DNA from: Amycolatopsis nivea
Lineage (GTDB): Bacteria; Actinomycetota; Actinomycetes; Mycobacteriales; Pseudonocardiaceae
Length of the DNA stretch: 64,000 nucleotides
Direction: 5' to 3'
NCBI RefSeq assembly: GCF_004522235.1
Contig: NZ_SDLT01000005.1
Location: 124,001 to 188,000 of the forward strand
In this document: piece by piece, positions 15,694 through 25,537 of the stretch
How the letters are laid out: every line of letters begins with the position of its first letter
Position numbering within the stretch: position 1 is the stretch's first letter
Position numbers and translations under genes: made by a program
Notes under the pieces: model-generated
Seen by the model: only the letters and a program-made list of their open reading frames with translations
The model's database searches: none
Told to the model about the DNA's origin: nothing

Positions 15694-15862
15694 GCCCCTG
15701 AGCGTGCGCGTTACCGCATCGTCGCGTCGTCCGTCAGCGCTCGGCACTTGTTCCTACGTCCGGGTGCGTAGGACTCTCATCCCGTGAGACCTGTTGGGCG
15801 TTTCGTCCGGCCTGGTTAGCGTCGCGCCAGCCGACCCGATCCCGACCGCTAGGAGCGAGCAG

Positions 15863-17170
15863 ATGCCGGAAGACACCACGAGCTGGTCCTTCGAGACCAA
15901 GCAGATCCACGCGGGGGCGGCGCCCGATCCGGCCACCGGAGCCCGCGCGACGCCGATCTACCAGACCACGTCGTACGTCTTCCGCGACACGCAGCACGGG
16001 GCGGATCTGTTCAGCCTCGCCGAGCCCGGCCACATCTACACGCGCATCAACAACCCGACCCAGGACGTCCTGGAGCAGCGCGTCGCCACCCTCGAAGGCG
16101 GCGTCGCCGGTCTCGCGTTCGCCTCCGGTTCGGCGGCGGTCACCGCGGCGATCCTGACCCTGGCCAACGCGGGCGACCACTTCGTCACCAGCCCGTCGCT
16201 GTACGGCGGCACCTACAACCTGTTCCACTACACGCTGCCGAAGCTCGGCATCGAGGTCACCTTCATCGACGACCAGGACGACGCCGAGCAGTGGCGGGCC
16301 GCGGTCCGGCCGAACACCAAGCTGTTCTTCGCCGAGACGCTGGCCAACCCGAGCAGCGCCGTCCTCGACATCCGCAAGGTCGCCGACGTCGCGCACGAGG
16401 CCGGGGTCCCGCTGGTCGTGGACAACACCGTGCCGACGCCGTACCTGGTCCGCCCGATCGAACACGGCGCCGACATCGTCGTGCACTCGGCGACGAAGTA
16501 CCTCGGTGGCCACGGCACGACCGTCGCCGGCGTGCTGGTCGACGGCGGCACGTTCGACTTCGGCAAGGACCCGTCCCGGTTCCCCGGCTTCAACGAGCCC
16601 GACCCGAGCTACCACGGCCTCAAGTACTGGGAGGCGCTCGGCCCGGGCGCGTTCGCGGCCAAGGCGCGCGTGCAGATCCTGCGCGACACCGGCGCGGCGA
16701 TCGCCCCGCTCAACAGCTTCCTCATCCTGCAGGGCATCGAGACGCTGTCGCTGCGCGTCGAGCGGCACTCCACGAACGCGCAGGCGCTCGCGGAATGGCT
16801 GGAAGAGCGCGACGAGGTCGAGAAGGTCTACTACGCCGGCCTGCCGTCGAGCCCGTACCACGCGGCGGCGCAGAAGTACCTGCCGCGCGGCGTCGGCGCC
16901 GTGCTGTCGTTCGAGCTGCGCGGCGGGGTCGAGGCGGGCCGGAAGTTCGTCGACGGCACCGAACTGCACAGCCAGCTGGTGAACCTCGGCGACGTGCGCA
17001 GCCTGATCGTGCACCCGGCTTCGACCACGCACAGCCAGCTCGGCCCCGAGGAGCAGGTCGCCGCGGGCGTCACGCCGGGTCTCGTGCGGCTCGCCGTCGG
17101 ACTGGAAGGAATCGAGGACCTGAAGGCCGACCTCGAGGCTGGCTTCCGGGCCGCCAAGGCGGCGCTGTGA
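15863..17170 (+). CDS. metY: O-acetylhomoserine (thiol)-lyase / sulfhydrylase
   Basis: 435 residues, PLP-dependent Cys/Met metabolism family. It would make homocysteine from O-acetylhomoserine and sulfide. Landmarks are the N-terminal [16 protein letters not shown], the Tyr-x-Arg phosphate-binding pair in YTRINNPT, and the Schiff-base lysine in [11 protein letters not shown] (about residue 210). The length of about 430 residues, against about 390 for cystathionine gamma-synthase, marks the MetY branch. The ATG at 15863 has TAGGAG 7 bp upstream. It overlaps metX by 4 bp (GTGA), so substrate-making and substrate-using enzymes are coupled. I looked for a SAM-IV type riboswitch upstream and did not see one. 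Confidence 0.95.
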   Translation: MPEDTTSWSFETKQIHAGAAPDPATGARATPIYQTTSYVFRDTQHGADLFSLAEPGHIYTRINNPTQDVLEQRVATLEGGVAGLAFASGSAAVTAAILTLANAGDHFVTSPSLYGGTYNLFHYTLPKLGIEVTFIDDQDDAEQWRAAVRPNTKLFFAETLANPSSAVLDIRKVADVAHEAGVPLVVDNTVPTPYLVRPIEHGADIVVHSATKYLGGHGTTVAGVLVDGGTFDFGKDPSRFPGFNEPDPSYHGLKYWEALGPGAFAAKARVQILRDTGAAIAPLNSFLILQGIETLSLRVERHSTNAQALAEWLEERDEVEKVYYAGLPSSPYHAAAQKYLPRGVGAVLSFELRGGVEAGRKFVDGTELHSQLVNLGDVRSLIVHPASTTHSQLGPEEQVAAGVTPGLVRLAVGLEGIEDLKADLEAGFRAAKAAL

Positions 17171-18294
17171 CGGATCCCGGCGCGAGTCTTCCGCCCGTCA
17201 CCGGCGCGTGGCGGGCGGGCGACCCATCCGGCAGGCGGCAGTGGTTCACCGGTCCCGGCGCGCTCGCGCTGGAGGCCGGTGCGACCCTGCCCGGCTACAC
17301 CCTCGCGTACGAAACGTGGGGAACGCTCAACTCCGACGCGTCCAACGCGGTCCTCGTCGAGCACGCTCTCACCGGCGACAGCCATGTCGCCGGGCCCGCT
17401 GAACCGGGGCATCCGAGTCCCGGATGGTGGGACGGGCTGATCGGTCCCGGCAAGGCTTTCGACACCGACGAGCTGTTCGTCGTCGCGCCCAACGTGCTCG
17501 GCGGCTGCCAGGGGTCGACCGGTCCGTCCTCGCCCGCTCCGGACGGCAAGGCGTGGGGCAGCCGATTCCCGGTCTTGACCGTCCGGGACCAGGTCAAGGC
17601 CGAAGCGGAACTCTCGGACGCGCTCGGCATCGACCGCTGGGCCGCCGTCGCGGGCGGTTCGATGGGCGGGATGCGCGCACTCGAATGGGCCGCAAGTCAA
17701 CCCGATCGGGTCGCCTCCGCGCTCGTTCTCGCTTCGACCGCTCGCGCGTCCGCCGAGCAAATCGCCTGGGCTGCCCCTCAGCTGCACGCGATCCGCGGCG
17801 ACCGCGCTTGGCACGGCGGCGACTACTACACCGCAGCCGAAGGCCCGTATCGCGGACTGGGCGTGGCCCGGCGGATCGCGCACGTCACCTACCGCTGCGA
17901 ACCCGAACTGGAGACACGTTTCGGGAACCGTCCGCAGCAAGACGAGGATCCGCTGGCCGGCGGCCGGTTCGCGGTCGAGTCCTATCTGGACCATCACGCG
18001 GACAAGCTCGTCCACCGGTTCGACGCGGGTTCCTACGTGGTGCTCACCGAATCGATGAACACCCACGACGTCGGCCGGGACCGAGGCGGGGTGGCCGCTG
18101 CTCTGGGCCGGGTCACCGCGCGCACCGTGGTCGCGGCGGTGGACAGCGACCGGCTCTACCCGCCGTACCAGTCGCACGAGATCGCGGAGGGAGTCGGCGG
18201 CGAAGCCACGGTGTTGACCTCGCCGTACGGCCATGACTCGTTCTTGATCGAGACCGAGCAGATCGCCGCGCTGGTCAAGACTCTGCTGGGCTGA
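17167..18294 (+). CDS. metX: Homoserine O-acetyltransferase
   Basis: 375 residues, alpha/beta hydrolase fold; transfers acetyl from acetyl-CoA to homoserine, the committed step to methionine. The nucleophile elbow GGSMGGM places the catalytic Ser at about residue 160; the Asp and His partners are in DSDRLYPP and GHDSFL near the C-terminus. The oxyanion/entry segment LTGDSHVAG and 'NVLGGCQGSTGPSS' are family signatures. GTG start inside the metY stop codon. With metY it forms a direct-sulfhydrylation methionine operon ended by a 17-bp hairpin. Catalytic residues and length are all normal for the family. Confidence 0.95.
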   Translation: MTDPGASLPPVTGAWRAGDPSGRRQWFTGPGALALEAGATLPGYTLAYETWGTLNSDASNAVLVEHALTGDSHVAGPAEPGHPSPGWWDGLIGPGKAFDTDELFVVAPNVLGGCQGSTGPSSPAPDGKAWGSRFPVLTVRDQVKAEAELSDALGIDRWAAVAGGSMGGMRALEWAASQPDRVASALVLASTARASAEQIAWAAPQLHAIRGDRAWHGGDYYTAAEGPYRGLGVARRIAHVTYRCEPELETRFGNRPQQDEDPLAGGRFAVESYLDHHADKLVHRFDAGSYVVLTESMNTHDVGRDRGGVAAALGRVTARTVVAAVDSDRLYPPYQSHEIAEGVGGEATVLTSPYGHDSFLIETEQIAALVKTLLG

Positions 18295-18300
18295 GACGCG

Positions 18301-18338
18301 GTGAAGGCCGCCTCGAGCGAACTCGAGGCGGCCTTCAC
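18301..18338. terminator. Bidirectional terminator between metX and the esterase gene
   Basis: GTGAAGGCCGCCTCGAG (18301-18317) and CTCGAGGCGGCCTTCAC (18322-18338) form a perfect 17-bp stem with a CGAA tetraloop. It lies 7 bp after metX and 17 bp from the end of the convergent esterase gene. Confidence 0.85.
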
Positions 18339-18354
18339 CCAGTCTTGCGAACCG

Positions 18355-19167
18355 TCAGCCGATCGCCGAGGTCAGCGGCGAGTAGTAGCCGCCCCGCTGC
18401 CCAGCGGCAGTCGGGTGGTACGACTCGTCCACCGGCCACGTCAAGCTGTGCAGGTAGTCGCTGGCCGCCGAGCAGATGTTGTGCCCGACGAACGCCGACC
18501 GGACGTCCACGAACTTCCCGCCCGCGGCGGAAACCCGCGACGACAGCACCGAGGCCAGCGTGTCCGCCCCGGAGTTGATCGCCGACCGCTTCGTGTCGCT
18601 CAGCCCGACGTTGCACGAACCCGGCACGGTGTAGAAGCGCGGATACGAGAGCACGACCAGCTTCGCCCCAGGGGCCTTGCTCTTGGCCGCCGAGTACACC
18701 TTGTCCAGCAGCCCGGGCAGGGTGTTCTGGACGTAGGTCTTGGCGGTGTTGACCCGGTCCACGCAGGTCTGGTCGCTTCCCAGCGTGCACGTCTTGATCA
18801 CGTCGGTGAACCCGGCGTCGTTGCCGCCCACGGTGAGCGTGATCAAGGTGGCGTTGGACGGCATCGAGCTGATCTGGTTCAGCACGTCGCCGGTCTTCGC
18901 GCCCGAGCAGGCGAGGAAGGTGAAATTGGTGCCGGAGTGGGCGTTGGCCCACAACTGGCCGTACGCGTTGGCACTGCGTTTGCAGCTGCCGGAATCTCCG
19001 TAGCTCCCGGCGCCCACTCCGGAGGAGTAGGAGTCGCCGAGCGCGACGTAGTTTTGCGACGCAGCGCTCGCACCGGTGGCGAAGCCGAGCGAGGCAGCGA
19101 GAGCGACCCCCAGGGCCGCGCACATCCGGAGGATGCGTCGTGATGGTTGACGGGTGTTTGCAGCCAT
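18355..19167 (-). CDS. Secreted SGNH/GDSL esterase-lipase
   Basis: 270 residues. An N-terminal Sec signal is clear: a basic start (RQPSRR), hydrophobic core (MCAALGVALAASLGFATG) and cleavage after ASA at about residue 35. The mature enzyme has the SGNH blocks: GDSYSSG with nucleophile Ser at about 45, a Gly region, GGNDAGF with the oxyanion Asn, and the C-terminal His in DESYHPT. Six or more cysteines suggest disulfides, as in the Streptomyces scabies esterase group. It would hydrolyse extracellular esters or lipids. ATG 19167 has AGGAG 6 bp upstream. Stand-alone gene, convergent with metX. Confidence 0.92.
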   Translation of the reverse strand: MAANTRQPSRRILRMCAALGVALAASLGFATGASAASQNYVALGDSYSSGVGAGSYGDSGSCKRSANAYGQLWANAHSGTNFTFLACSGAKTGDVLNQISSMPSNATLITLTVGGNDAGFTDVIKTCTLGSDQTCVDRVNTAKTYVQNTLPGLLDKVYSAAKSKAPGAKLVVLSYPRFYTVPGSCNVGLSDTKRSAINSGADTLASVLSSRVSAAGGKFVDVRSAFVGHNICSAASDYLHSLTWPVDESYHPTAAGQRGGYYSPLTSAIG

Positions 19168-19283
19168 AGGTCACTCCTGTCGTGACAGCTTGACGCGGTA
19201 AAGCTTTACCAGGTGCAATCCCCACGAGACACCCCTGAAATCCGGGTGCGTCCACTTGGCTCAAGCAGGAAGTAGGACCGGAA

Positions 19284-19299
19284 GTTAGCGCTCGCTAAC
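19284..19299. promoter_or_regulatory. TetR operator (site 1 of three) overlapping a leaderless promoter
   Basis: GTTAGCGCTCGCTAAC: arms GTTAGCG and CGCTAAC around CT. A TACTAT -10 box (19309-19314) sits 7 bp before the ATG at 19321, and the -35 position falls inside this palindrome. Two related palindromes stand before accD (20633-20648 and 20661-20676), so the TetR protein probably controls itself and that operon. Confidence 0.8.
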
Positions 19300-19320
19300 C
19301 ACGGGACCTACTATGTGCGG

Positions 19321-19911
19321 ATGCCGGCGAATTCCCTCCCACTGGTGAACGGCGCGAAGCCGAACAGGCGGGAACAGATCCTCTCCGCCGCCGCCGAGCT
19401 GTTCGCCCACCACGGTTTCCACGGCGTCGGCATCGACGACATCGGCGCGGCCGTCGGCATCTCCGGTCCCGCGCTGTACCGGCATTTCCGCAGCAAGGAC
19501 GCGATCCTCGGGGAAATGCTGAACTCGATCAGCCACTTCCTGCTCGAAGGCGGCACCGCGCGCGCCGCGGCGGGCGGCACGCCGGACGAGCTGCTGGCCG
19601 CGCTCGTGCGGTTCCACGTCGACTTCGCGCTCGACCATCCGGCGCTCATCACCGTGCAGGAGCGCAATCTCGCGAATCTCACCGACGGTGACCGGAAACA
19701 GGTGCGCGCGCTCCAGCGGCAGTACGTCGAGGTGTGGGTGCGGGCGATTCGCGAAGCTGTGCCCGGCCTCGGCGAACGCCAGGCGCGCTCGGCGGCACAC
19801 GCTGTGTTCGGCTTGATCAACTCGACGCCCTACAACCGCCATCTCGGTGACGGGGCGCTCGCCGATCTGCTGTGCCGGCTCGCGCTGGGCGCCCTTTCCG
19901 CGGCGGGCTGA
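19321..19911 (+). CDS. TetR-family repressor, BkaR-like
   Basis: 196 residues. The N-terminal helix-turn-helix is textbook TetR: ILSAAAELFAHHGFHGVGIDDIG, then ISGPALYRHFRSKDAIL (about residues 15-60). The C-terminal ligand-binding part is helical with several His and aromatic residues. The start is set by a leaderless arrangement (TACTAT 7 bp upstream); a GTG at 19315 is the alternative. Its operator-like palindrome recurs before the downstream accD-accA-acyl-CoA dehydrogenase operon. The same gene set is controlled in mycobacteria by the TetR repressor BkaR (Rv2506), so an acyl-CoA or keto-acid effector is a reasonable guess. Confidence 0.88.
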   Translation: MPANSLPLVNGAKPNRREQILSAAAELFAHHGFHGVGIDDIGAAVGISGPALYRHFRSKDAILGEMLNSISHFLLEGGTARAAAGGTPDELLAALVRFHVDFALDHPALITVQERNLANLTDGDRKQVRALQRQYVEVWVRAIREAVPGLGERQARSAAHAVFGLINSTPYNRHLGDGALADLLCRLALGALSAAG

Positions 19912-19963
19912 GCCCGCGATCCGGGGTATCCCGCCGACCGCCGGTCTGGTGTTTGATAGGCAC

Positions 19964-20461
19964 GTGACCGCGGACCGGAGCGAGGGCGAGCAGCGGCTCG
20001 TCGAGAAGGCGCAGCGCGCGCTCGTCGCCATCAGCCTTGGCGAGGACACGGAGGCGCTGGAAGAGGTCACGCCCACGTCGCAGGAGCCGGGCGAACGCGA
20101 CGAGGAAACCAAAGAGCTGATGCTGCTGCTCTTCGGCGAGTGCAGCGCCATGGTGTCGACCCTCGGCGACGGCGGCACCGCCCCGGTCAAGGTGCAGGTG
20201 TTCGACGAGGCGGGCGAAGAGGTTTCGATCGACCAGGCGGACCCGCCGGTCCGCACCGCCGTCCGTACGCTGCTGGCCGAGGTGCACGGCAACACCGCCG
20301 CCGCGCGCGAACAGGTCGAGATCGCGCTGGCGAGCGCCGCGCCGAACGAGGTGGACAGCCTCCTGCTGCAGGCACTGCGCTGGACGATCCGGCTGTCGGT
20401 CGAATGCCTCGAACGGGATCTGCCGGTGGCAGGCTGGATCTCGGACGCCGTCGCGGGCTGA
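19964..20461 (+). CDS. Conserved hypothetical protein between tetR and acc genes
   Basis: 165 residues, soluble, strongly acidic, mostly helical; no family recognised and no catalytic motif. The middle part is rich in Asp/Glu and Gly ('FGECSAMVSTLGDGG'), while the C-terminal half has regular helices with Leu spacing. GTG at 19964 is chosen from coding character; no good Shine-Dalgarno precedes it, and the gene follows tetR by 52 bp, so it is probably read through from the tetR promoter. Its place beside the BkaR-like regulator may mean a role in the same pathway, but nothing in the sequence shows one. Confidence 0.65.
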   Translation: MTADRSEGEQRLVEKAQRALVAISLGEDTEALEEVTPTSQEPGERDEETKELMLLLFGECSAMVSTLGDGGTAPVKVQVFDEAGEEVSIDQADPPVRTAVRTLLAEVHGNTAAAREQVEIALASAAPNEVDSLLLQALRWTIRLSVECLERDLPVAGWISDAVAG

Positions 20462-20632
20462 CTGTCTCGTCTCACGACCTCAGCACCAACCCAGCCGCGC
20501 TCGTCGACCGAGAGCACCGCGCGTCGACGGCCGGGGCCCGCCGCACACCCGCGCTACCGAGAAAGCCTCACTGGGTATCCCACCGGCACCCAATGTCACA
20601 CCGTGGTGCGGAGGGCTGGGCTGGACAGGGCG

Positions 20633-20648
20633 GTTAACGAGCACTAAC
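20633..20648. promoter_or_regulatory. TetR operator (site 2)
   Basis: GTTAACGAGCACTAAC: same half-site pattern GTTARCG-NN-CRCTAAC as at 19284-19299, with one mismatch between arms. Its centre is 28 bp from that of site 3, close to three helical turns (about 2.7). Confidence 0.75.
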
Positions 20649-20660
20649 ATCTTCGGCGGA

Positions 20661-20676
20661 GTTAACGACCGCTAAC
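20661..20676. promoter_or_regulatory. TetR operator (site 3), next to accD start
   Basis: GTTAACGACCGCTAAC lies 16 bp before the accD start codon and just before its GGAGAG ribosome-binding site, so a bound repressor would block promoter escape. Confidence 0.75.
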
Positions 20677-20692
20677 GTCTCGACGGAGAGTC

Positions 20693-22306
20693 ATGGACAC
20701 GCCGGTACTGCGCAGTTCCGCGGATCCGAACAGCGACACCTTCACCCGCAGCGTCACTTCGCACGGAGAATTGGTCGAGGATCTGCACAAGCGGCTCGCC
20801 GCCGCGCGGCTCGGCGGGCCGGAGAAGTCGCGCGCCCGCCATGTGGAACGCGGCAAGCTGCTGCCCCGCGACCGGGTGGACGCGCTGCTGGACCCGGGAT
20901 CCCCGTTCCTCGAGCTGTCCCCGCTCGCGGCCACCGGGCTGTACGACGACGAGGCCCCGTCGGCGGGCATCATCACCGGGATCGGGCGGGTGTCCGGCCG
21001 CGAATGCGTGATCGTCGCCAACGACGCCACGGTCAAGGGCGGCACGTACTACCCGATGACGGTGAAGAAGCACCTGCGGGCGCAGGAAGTCGCCCTGCAC
21101 AACAACTTGCCGTGCATTTACCTGGTCGACTCGGGCGGCGCGTTCCTCCCGCGCCAGGACGAGGTCTTCCCGGACCGCGAGCACTTCGGCCGGATCTTCT
21201 ACAACCAGGCCACCATGTCCGCGCGCGGCATCCCGCAGATCGCCGCCGTGCTCGGTTCGTGCACCGCCGGCGGCGCGTACGTCCCGGCGATGAGCGACGA
21301 AGCGGTCATCGTGCGCAATCAGGGCACCATTTTCCTTGGCGGCCCGCCGCTGGTGAAGGCCGCGACCGGCGAGGTCGTCACGGCCGAGGAACTGGGCGGC
21401 GGCGACGTGCACTCGCGGCAGTCCGGCGTCACCGACCACCTCGCGGACGACGACGCGCACGCGCTGCGCATCGTCCGCGACATCGTTTCCACGCTCGGCC
21501 CGCGCACGCCGCGGCCGTGGGACGTCAAGGCGATCGAGCCGCCCGCCGCGGACGAACGCGAACTGTACGGCGTGGTGCCGACCGATTCGCGCACCCCGTA
21601 CGACGTGCGCGAGGTCATCGCCCGCGTCGTCGACGGCAGCCGGTTCGCGGAGTTCAAGAAGGAATACGGATCGACGCTCGTCACCGGCTTCGCGCACATC
21701 CACGGCCACCCGGTCGGCATCATCGCGAACAACGGCGTGCTGTTCGCCGAGTCCGCGATGAAGGGCGCGCACTTCATCGAACTGTGCGACCGGCGCTCGA
21801 TCCCGTTGGTGTTCCTGCAGAACATCACCGGCTTCATGGTCGGCCGCGCGTACGAGGCGGGCGGCATCGCCAAGCACGGCGCGAAAATGGTCACCGCGGT
21901 GGCCTGCGCGCGGGTGCCGAAGTTCACCGTGATCATCGGCGGCTCCTTCGGCGCGGGCAACTACTCCATGTGCGGCCGGGCGTATTCGCCGCGGTTCCTG
22001 TGGATGTGGCCGAACGCGCGGATTTCCGTGATGGGCGGCGAGCAGGCGGCCTCGGTGCTGTCGACGGTGCGCCGCGACGCGATCGAGGGCCGCGGCGGCG
22101 AATGGTCCACTGAGGACGAAGAGACCTTCAAGGACCCGATCCGCGAACAGTACGAGGAACAGGGCAGCCCGTACTACTCCACGGCGCGGCTGTGGGACGA
22201 CGGCGTGATCGACCCGGCGGACACCCGCACGGTGCTCGGCCTCGCGCTTTCGGCCGCGGCCAACGCGCCTTTGCCCGAGGTCAACTACGGCGTTTTCCGG
22301 ATGTGA
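20693..22306 (+). CDS. accD1: Acyl-CoA carboxylase beta (carboxyltransferase) subunit
   Basis: 537 residues, two-lobed crotonase-like carboxyltransferase. Segments typical of the 3-methylcrotonyl-CoA carboxylase beta branch rather than propionyl-CoA carboxylase include '[19 protein letters not shown]', '[17 protein letters not shown]' and '[15 protein letters not shown]', each carrying glycine-rich oxyanion loops. It would transfer carboxylate from carboxybiotin to a branched enoyl-CoA in leucine breakdown. ATG with GGAGAG upstream. First gene of an accD-accA-acyl-CoA dehydrogenase operon, behind two TetR-type palindromes. Acyl specificity is inferred from gene order shared with mycobacterial accD1-accA1; a broader substrate range is possible. 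Confidence 0.9.
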   Translation: MDTPVLRSSADPNSDTFTRSVTSHGELVEDLHKRLAAARLGGPEKSRARHVERGKLLPRDRVDALLDPGSPFLELSPLAATGLYDDEAPSAGIITGIGRVSGRECVIVANDATVKGGTYYPMTVKKHLRAQEVALHNNLPCIYLVDSGGAFLPRQDEVFPDREHFGRIFYNQATMSARGIPQIAAVLGSCTAGGAYVPAMSDEAVIVRNQGTIFLGGPPLVKAATGEVVTAEELGGGDVHSRQSGVTDHLADDDAHALRIVRDIVSTLGPRTPRPWDVKAIEPPAADERELYGVVPTDSRTPYDVREVIARVVDGSRFAEFKKEYGSTLVTGFAHIHGHPVGIIANNGVLFAESAMKGAHFIELCDRRSIPLVFLQNITGFMVGRAYEAGGIAKHGAKMVTAVACARVPKFTVIIGGSFGAGNYSMCGRAYSPRFLWMWPNARISVMGGEQAASVLSTVRRDAIEGRGGEWSTEDEETFKDPIREQYEEQGSPYYSTARLWDDGVIDPADTRTVLGLALSAAANAPLPEVNYGVFRM

Positions 22307-22312
22307 TAGGGC

Positions 22313-24313
22313 ATGTTCGAGGGTTCTCTATTTAACACTGTTCTGGTCGCCAACCGCGGAGAGATCGCGGTTCGCGTAATCCGGTCGCTGCGTGCGCTCG
22401 GGATCCGTTCGGTCGCGGTGTACAGCGACGCGGACGCCGACGCCCGGCACGTCCGCGAGGCCGACACCGCGGTGCGCCTCGGCCCGGCCGAAGCGGCGAA
22501 GAGCTACCTGTCGATCCCGGCGATCGTCGCCGCGGCAAAGGAAACCGGCGCGCAGGCGGTGCACCCGGGGTACGGCTTCCTCGCCGAGAACACCGCGTTC
22601 GCGCGGGCTTGCGCGGAGGCCGGGCTGGTGTTCATCGGCCCGCCGCCGGAAGCGATCGACAAGATGGGCGACAAGATCCGGGCGAAGGCCACGGTCTCCG
22701 CGGCCGGGGTTCCGGTCGTGCCCGGTGCGTCCGATATGGACATTCCAGAGGGCGGGTTCGCCGAAGCCGCCGCGAAAGTCGGCTATCCGCTGCTGCTGAA
22801 GCCGTCCGCGGGCGGTGGCGGCAAGGGCATGCGCCTGGTGCACCAAGAGTCCGAATTGGACGCTGCGGTCGAGTCCGCGCGCCGGGAAGCGAAGAGTTCC
22901 TTCGGCGACGACACGCTGCTCATGGAGCGGTTCGTCACCACGCCAAGGCACATCGAGATCCAAGTGCTCGCCGACACCCACGGCACCGTGCTGCACCTCG
23001 GCGAACGCGAGTGCAGCCTGCAGCGGCGGCACCAGAAGATCATCGAGGAAGCGCCGTCGGTGCTGCTCGACGAGGCCACGCGGGCGAAAATGGGCGCGGC
23101 GGCCGCGGAAGCCGCGCGGTCGGTCGGCTACGTCGGCGCGGGCACGGTCGAGTTCATCATGTCCGCGCACAATCCGGACGAGTTCTTCTTCATGGAGATG
23201 AACACCCGGCTGCAGGTCGAGCACCCGGTGACGGAAATGGTGACCGGGCTCGACCTGGTGTCCTGGCAGGTGCGGGTGGCGGCAGGGGAGCCACTCGGGC
23301 TGACGCAGGACGACGTGCGCCTCGACGGGCACGCGGTCGAGGCCCGCGTTTACGCCGAGGATCCCGCGCGCGGGTTCATCCCGACCGGCGGCACGGTGCT
23401 CGCCGTGCACGAGCCCTCCGGCGACGGCGTGCGGGTGGACTCGTGGATGTCGGTCGGCGCGGTGGTCGGGTCGAACTACGACCCGATGCTGGCGAAGATC
23501 ATCGCGCACGGCCCGGACCGCGCGTCGGCGCTGCAGAAACTGGACCGCGCGCTGGCCGACACCGCGTTGCTCGGCCTCGGCACGAACATCGCGTTCCTGC
23601 GCGGCCTGCTCGCCGACGAGGACGTCCGCGCCGGACGGCTGGACACCGAACTGGTGGACCGGCGACTGTCCGATTTGGTCTCCTCGGAAGTCCCGGCAGG
23701 CTTTTTCGTCGCCGCGGCCATGGACCGGCTGATCTCGCTGCAGCCGAGCGGTGCGGTCGTGGACCCGTGGGACATCCCGAGCGGATGGCGGCTCAGCGGT
23801 CCCGGCGGGATCACTTTCCGCTTGCGTACCGGGGAAAACCAGGCCGTGGTGCGGGTCGAGGGCACGCCGTCGGACGCTTCGGTGCGGGTGGACGACGCCG
23901 AGCCAGTGCGCATTTCCGCCCGCCGCGAGGGCGATCTGCTCGAGGTGCGCCGGGCGAACGGCGTGGAGCGGTACCGCTGTGCGGACGGTCCACAACGGAC
24001 AGTGTGGCTGGCGAGGGAAGGCCGTTCGTTCGCGTTCGCCGACCAGGAATTCACGTTGTCCTCGCGCGGCGAGGCGGCGGGAGCCGGTCCGGTGAAGAGC
24101 CCGATGCCGGGAACGGTGCTGGTGGTGAAGGCCGCCGAAGGCGACGCGGTGAGCGCGGGGACGCCGCTGCTGGTCGTCGAGGCGATGAAGATGGAGCACA
24201 CCGTGACCGCGCCGATCGACGGTGTGGTGACTGAGCTTTCGGTGCGGGTCGGCCAGCAGGTCGCGCTCGACGAGACGCTGGCCGTGGTGAGCGCGGCGGA
24301 GGAGAAGCAGTGA
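22313..24313 (+). CDS. accA1: Acyl-CoA carboxylase alpha subunit (biotin carboxylase + BCCP)
   Basis: 666 residues. Residues 1-450 form biotin carboxylase: ATP-grasp with the glycine loop GGGGKGM (about 163-169), '[10 protein letters not shown]', and the catalytic [15 protein letters not shown] (about 292-306). A linker and BT-like domain follow, and the C-terminal biotin carrier has EAMKMEH with the biotinylated Lys at about 626. It carboxylates its own biotin with ATP and bicarbonate and hands the carboxylate to the beta subunit. Only 6 bp separate it from accD; the Shine-Dalgarno is weak, so translation is probably coupled. It overlaps the dehydrogenase gene by 4 bp (GTGA). Confidence 0.94.
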   Translation: MFEGSLFNTVLVANRGEIAVRVIRSLRALGIRSVAVYSDADADARHVREADTAVRLGPAEAAKSYLSIPAIVAAAKETGAQAVHPGYGFLAENTAFARACAEAGLVFIGPPPEAIDKMGDKIRAKATVSAAGVPVVPGASDMDIPEGGFAEAAAKVGYPLLLKPSAGGGGKGMRLVHQESELDAAVESARREAKSSFGDDTLLMERFVTTPRHIEIQVLADTHGTVLHLGERECSLQRRHQKIIEEAPSVLLDEATRAKMGAAAAEAARSVGYVGAGTVEFIMSAHNPDEFFFMEMNTRLQVEHPVTEMVTGLDLVSWQVRVAAGEPLGLTQDDVRLDGHAVEARVYAEDPARGFIPTGGTVLAVHEPSGDGVRVDSWMSVGAVVGSNYDPMLAKIIAHGPDRASALQKLDRALADTALLGLGTNIAFLRGLLADEDVRAGRLDTELVDRRLSDLVSSEVPAGFFVAAAMDRLISLQPSGAVVDPWDIPSGWRLSGPGGITFRLRTGENQAVVRVEGTPSDASVRVDDAEPVRISARREGDLLEVRRANGVERYRCADGPQRTVWLAREGRSFAFADQEFTLSSRGEAAGAGPVKSPMPGTVLVVKAAEGDAVSAGTPLLVVEAMKMEHTVTAPIDGVVTELSVRVGQQVALDETLAVVSAAEEKQ

Positions 24314-25467
24314 TCGACTTCCGGCTGGACGACGAGTACGAAGCGCTTCGCAAGACGGTCGAGGACTTCGCGCAGGCGGAGGTCGCGCCGGTGATCGGGC
24401 CGCTGTACGAGAAGGAAGAATTCCCGTACGAGCTGGTCGCCAAGATGGGCGAGATGGGCCTGTTCGGCCTGCCGTTCCCGGAGGAATTCGGCGGTATGGG
24501 CGGGGATTACTTCGCGCTGTGCCTCGCGCTGGAGGAACTGGCGCGGGTCGATTCCTCGGTCGCGATCACGCTGGAGGCGGGGGTTTCGCTCGGCGCGATG
24601 CCCATCTACCGCTTCGGCACCCAGGAGCAGAAGGAAACCTGGCTGCCGATGCTGACCACGGCGGAGGCGCTCGGCGGGTTCGGCCTCACCGAACCCGGCG
24701 GCGGCTCGGACGCCGGGGCCACCCGCACGCGCGCCCGGCTCGACGGCGACGAGTGGGTCATCAACGGCAGCAAGGCGTTCATCACCAACTCCGGCACCGA
24801 CATCACGAAACTGGTCACCGTCACCGCGGTCACCGACGTGATGGAGAACGGCCGCAAGGAGATCTCGGCGATCATCGTCCCGTCCGGCACGCCGGGCTTC
24901 TCGGTGGCCCCGAAGTACTCGAAGGTCGGCTGGAACTGCTCGGACACCCACGAACTGTCCTTTTCGGACGTCCGGGTGCCCGCGGAGAACCTGGTCGGCA
25001 AGCGCGGGCGCGGCTACGCGCAGTTCCTGTCCATTTTGGACGAGGGGCGGGTGGCGATCGCGGCGCTGAGCGTCGGTCTCGCGCAGGGCTGCGTGGACGA
25101 ATGCCTGAAGTACGCGAAGGACCGCGTCGCGTTCGGCCACCGGATCGGCGAGTACCAGGCGATCCAGTTCAAGATCGCGGACATGGAGGTCCGCGCACAC
25201 ACCGCCCGGCTGGCGTACTACCAGGCGGCGTCGAAGATGCTGCGCGGCGAACCGTTCAAGAAGGAAGCGTCGATCGCGAAGCTGGTGGCGTCGAACGCGG
25301 CGATGGACAACGCCCGCGACGCGACGCAGATCTTCGGCGGATACGGCTTCATGAACGAATTCCCGGTCAGCCGCTTCTACCGCGACGCGAAGATCCTGGA
25401 GATCGGCGAGGGCACCAGCGAGGTCCAGAAGATGCTGATCGCGCGCCACCTCGGGGTCGGCGCCTGA
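24310..25467 (+). CDS. Acyl-CoA dehydrogenase of the branched-chain acyl-CoA operon
   Basis: 385 residues, FAD-dependent. Family blocks: [14 protein letters not shown] (FAD/substrate loop), 'FITNSGTD', and the C-terminal [21 protein letters not shown] followed by [10 protein letters not shown]. Glu is present in the EGT position used as catalytic base by short- and medium-chain enzymes; human isovaleryl-CoA dehydrogenase instead uses a Glu on another helix. So this enzyme may act on 2-methyl-branched or short-chain acyl-CoA rather than strictly isovaleryl-CoA. It corresponds in position to mycobacterial fadE19. GTG start coupled to accA. Confidence 0.92.
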   Translation: MIDFRLDDEYEALRKTVEDFAQAEVAPVIGPLYEKEEFPYELVAKMGEMGLFGLPFPEEFGGMGGDYFALCLALEELARVDSSVAITLEAGVSLGAMPIYRFGTQEQKETWLPMLTTAEALGGFGLTEPGGGSDAGATRTRARLDGDEWVINGSKAFITNSGTDITKLVTVTAVTDVMENGRKEISAIIVPSGTPGFSVAPKYSKVGWNCSDTHELSFSDVRVPAENLVGKRGRGYAQFLSILDEGRVAIAALSVGLAQGCVDECLKYAKDRVAFGHRIGEYQAIQFKIADMEVRAHTARLAYYQAASKMLRGEPFKKEASIAKLVASNAAMDNARDATQIFGGYGFMNEFPVSRFYRDAKILEIGEGTSEVQKMLIARHLGVGA

Positions 25468-25471
25468 GACC

Positions 25472-25512
25472 CAGCGCCGCCGGGGCGTCCGGGCGGAGTC
25501 CCGGCGGCGCTG
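25472..25512 (+). terminator. Terminator hairpin after the acc operon
   Basis: CAGCGCCGCCGGG (25472-25484) and CCCGGCGGCGCTG (25500-25512) are perfect inverted repeats, 13 bp, with a 15-nt loop, starting 5 bp after the dehydrogenase stop. No T-tract follows, which is common in actinomycetes. Confidence 0.65.
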
Positions 25513-25537
25513 CTTCACCTGTCCCTATGGTGGGGAT

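Noticed and set aside
15748..15862. SAM riboswitch before metY
   Set aside because: I looked for the conserved SAM-IV/SAM-I core and did not see it in the 115 bp leader; only a 6-bp CCTACG/CGTAGG repeat (15753-15772) is present.
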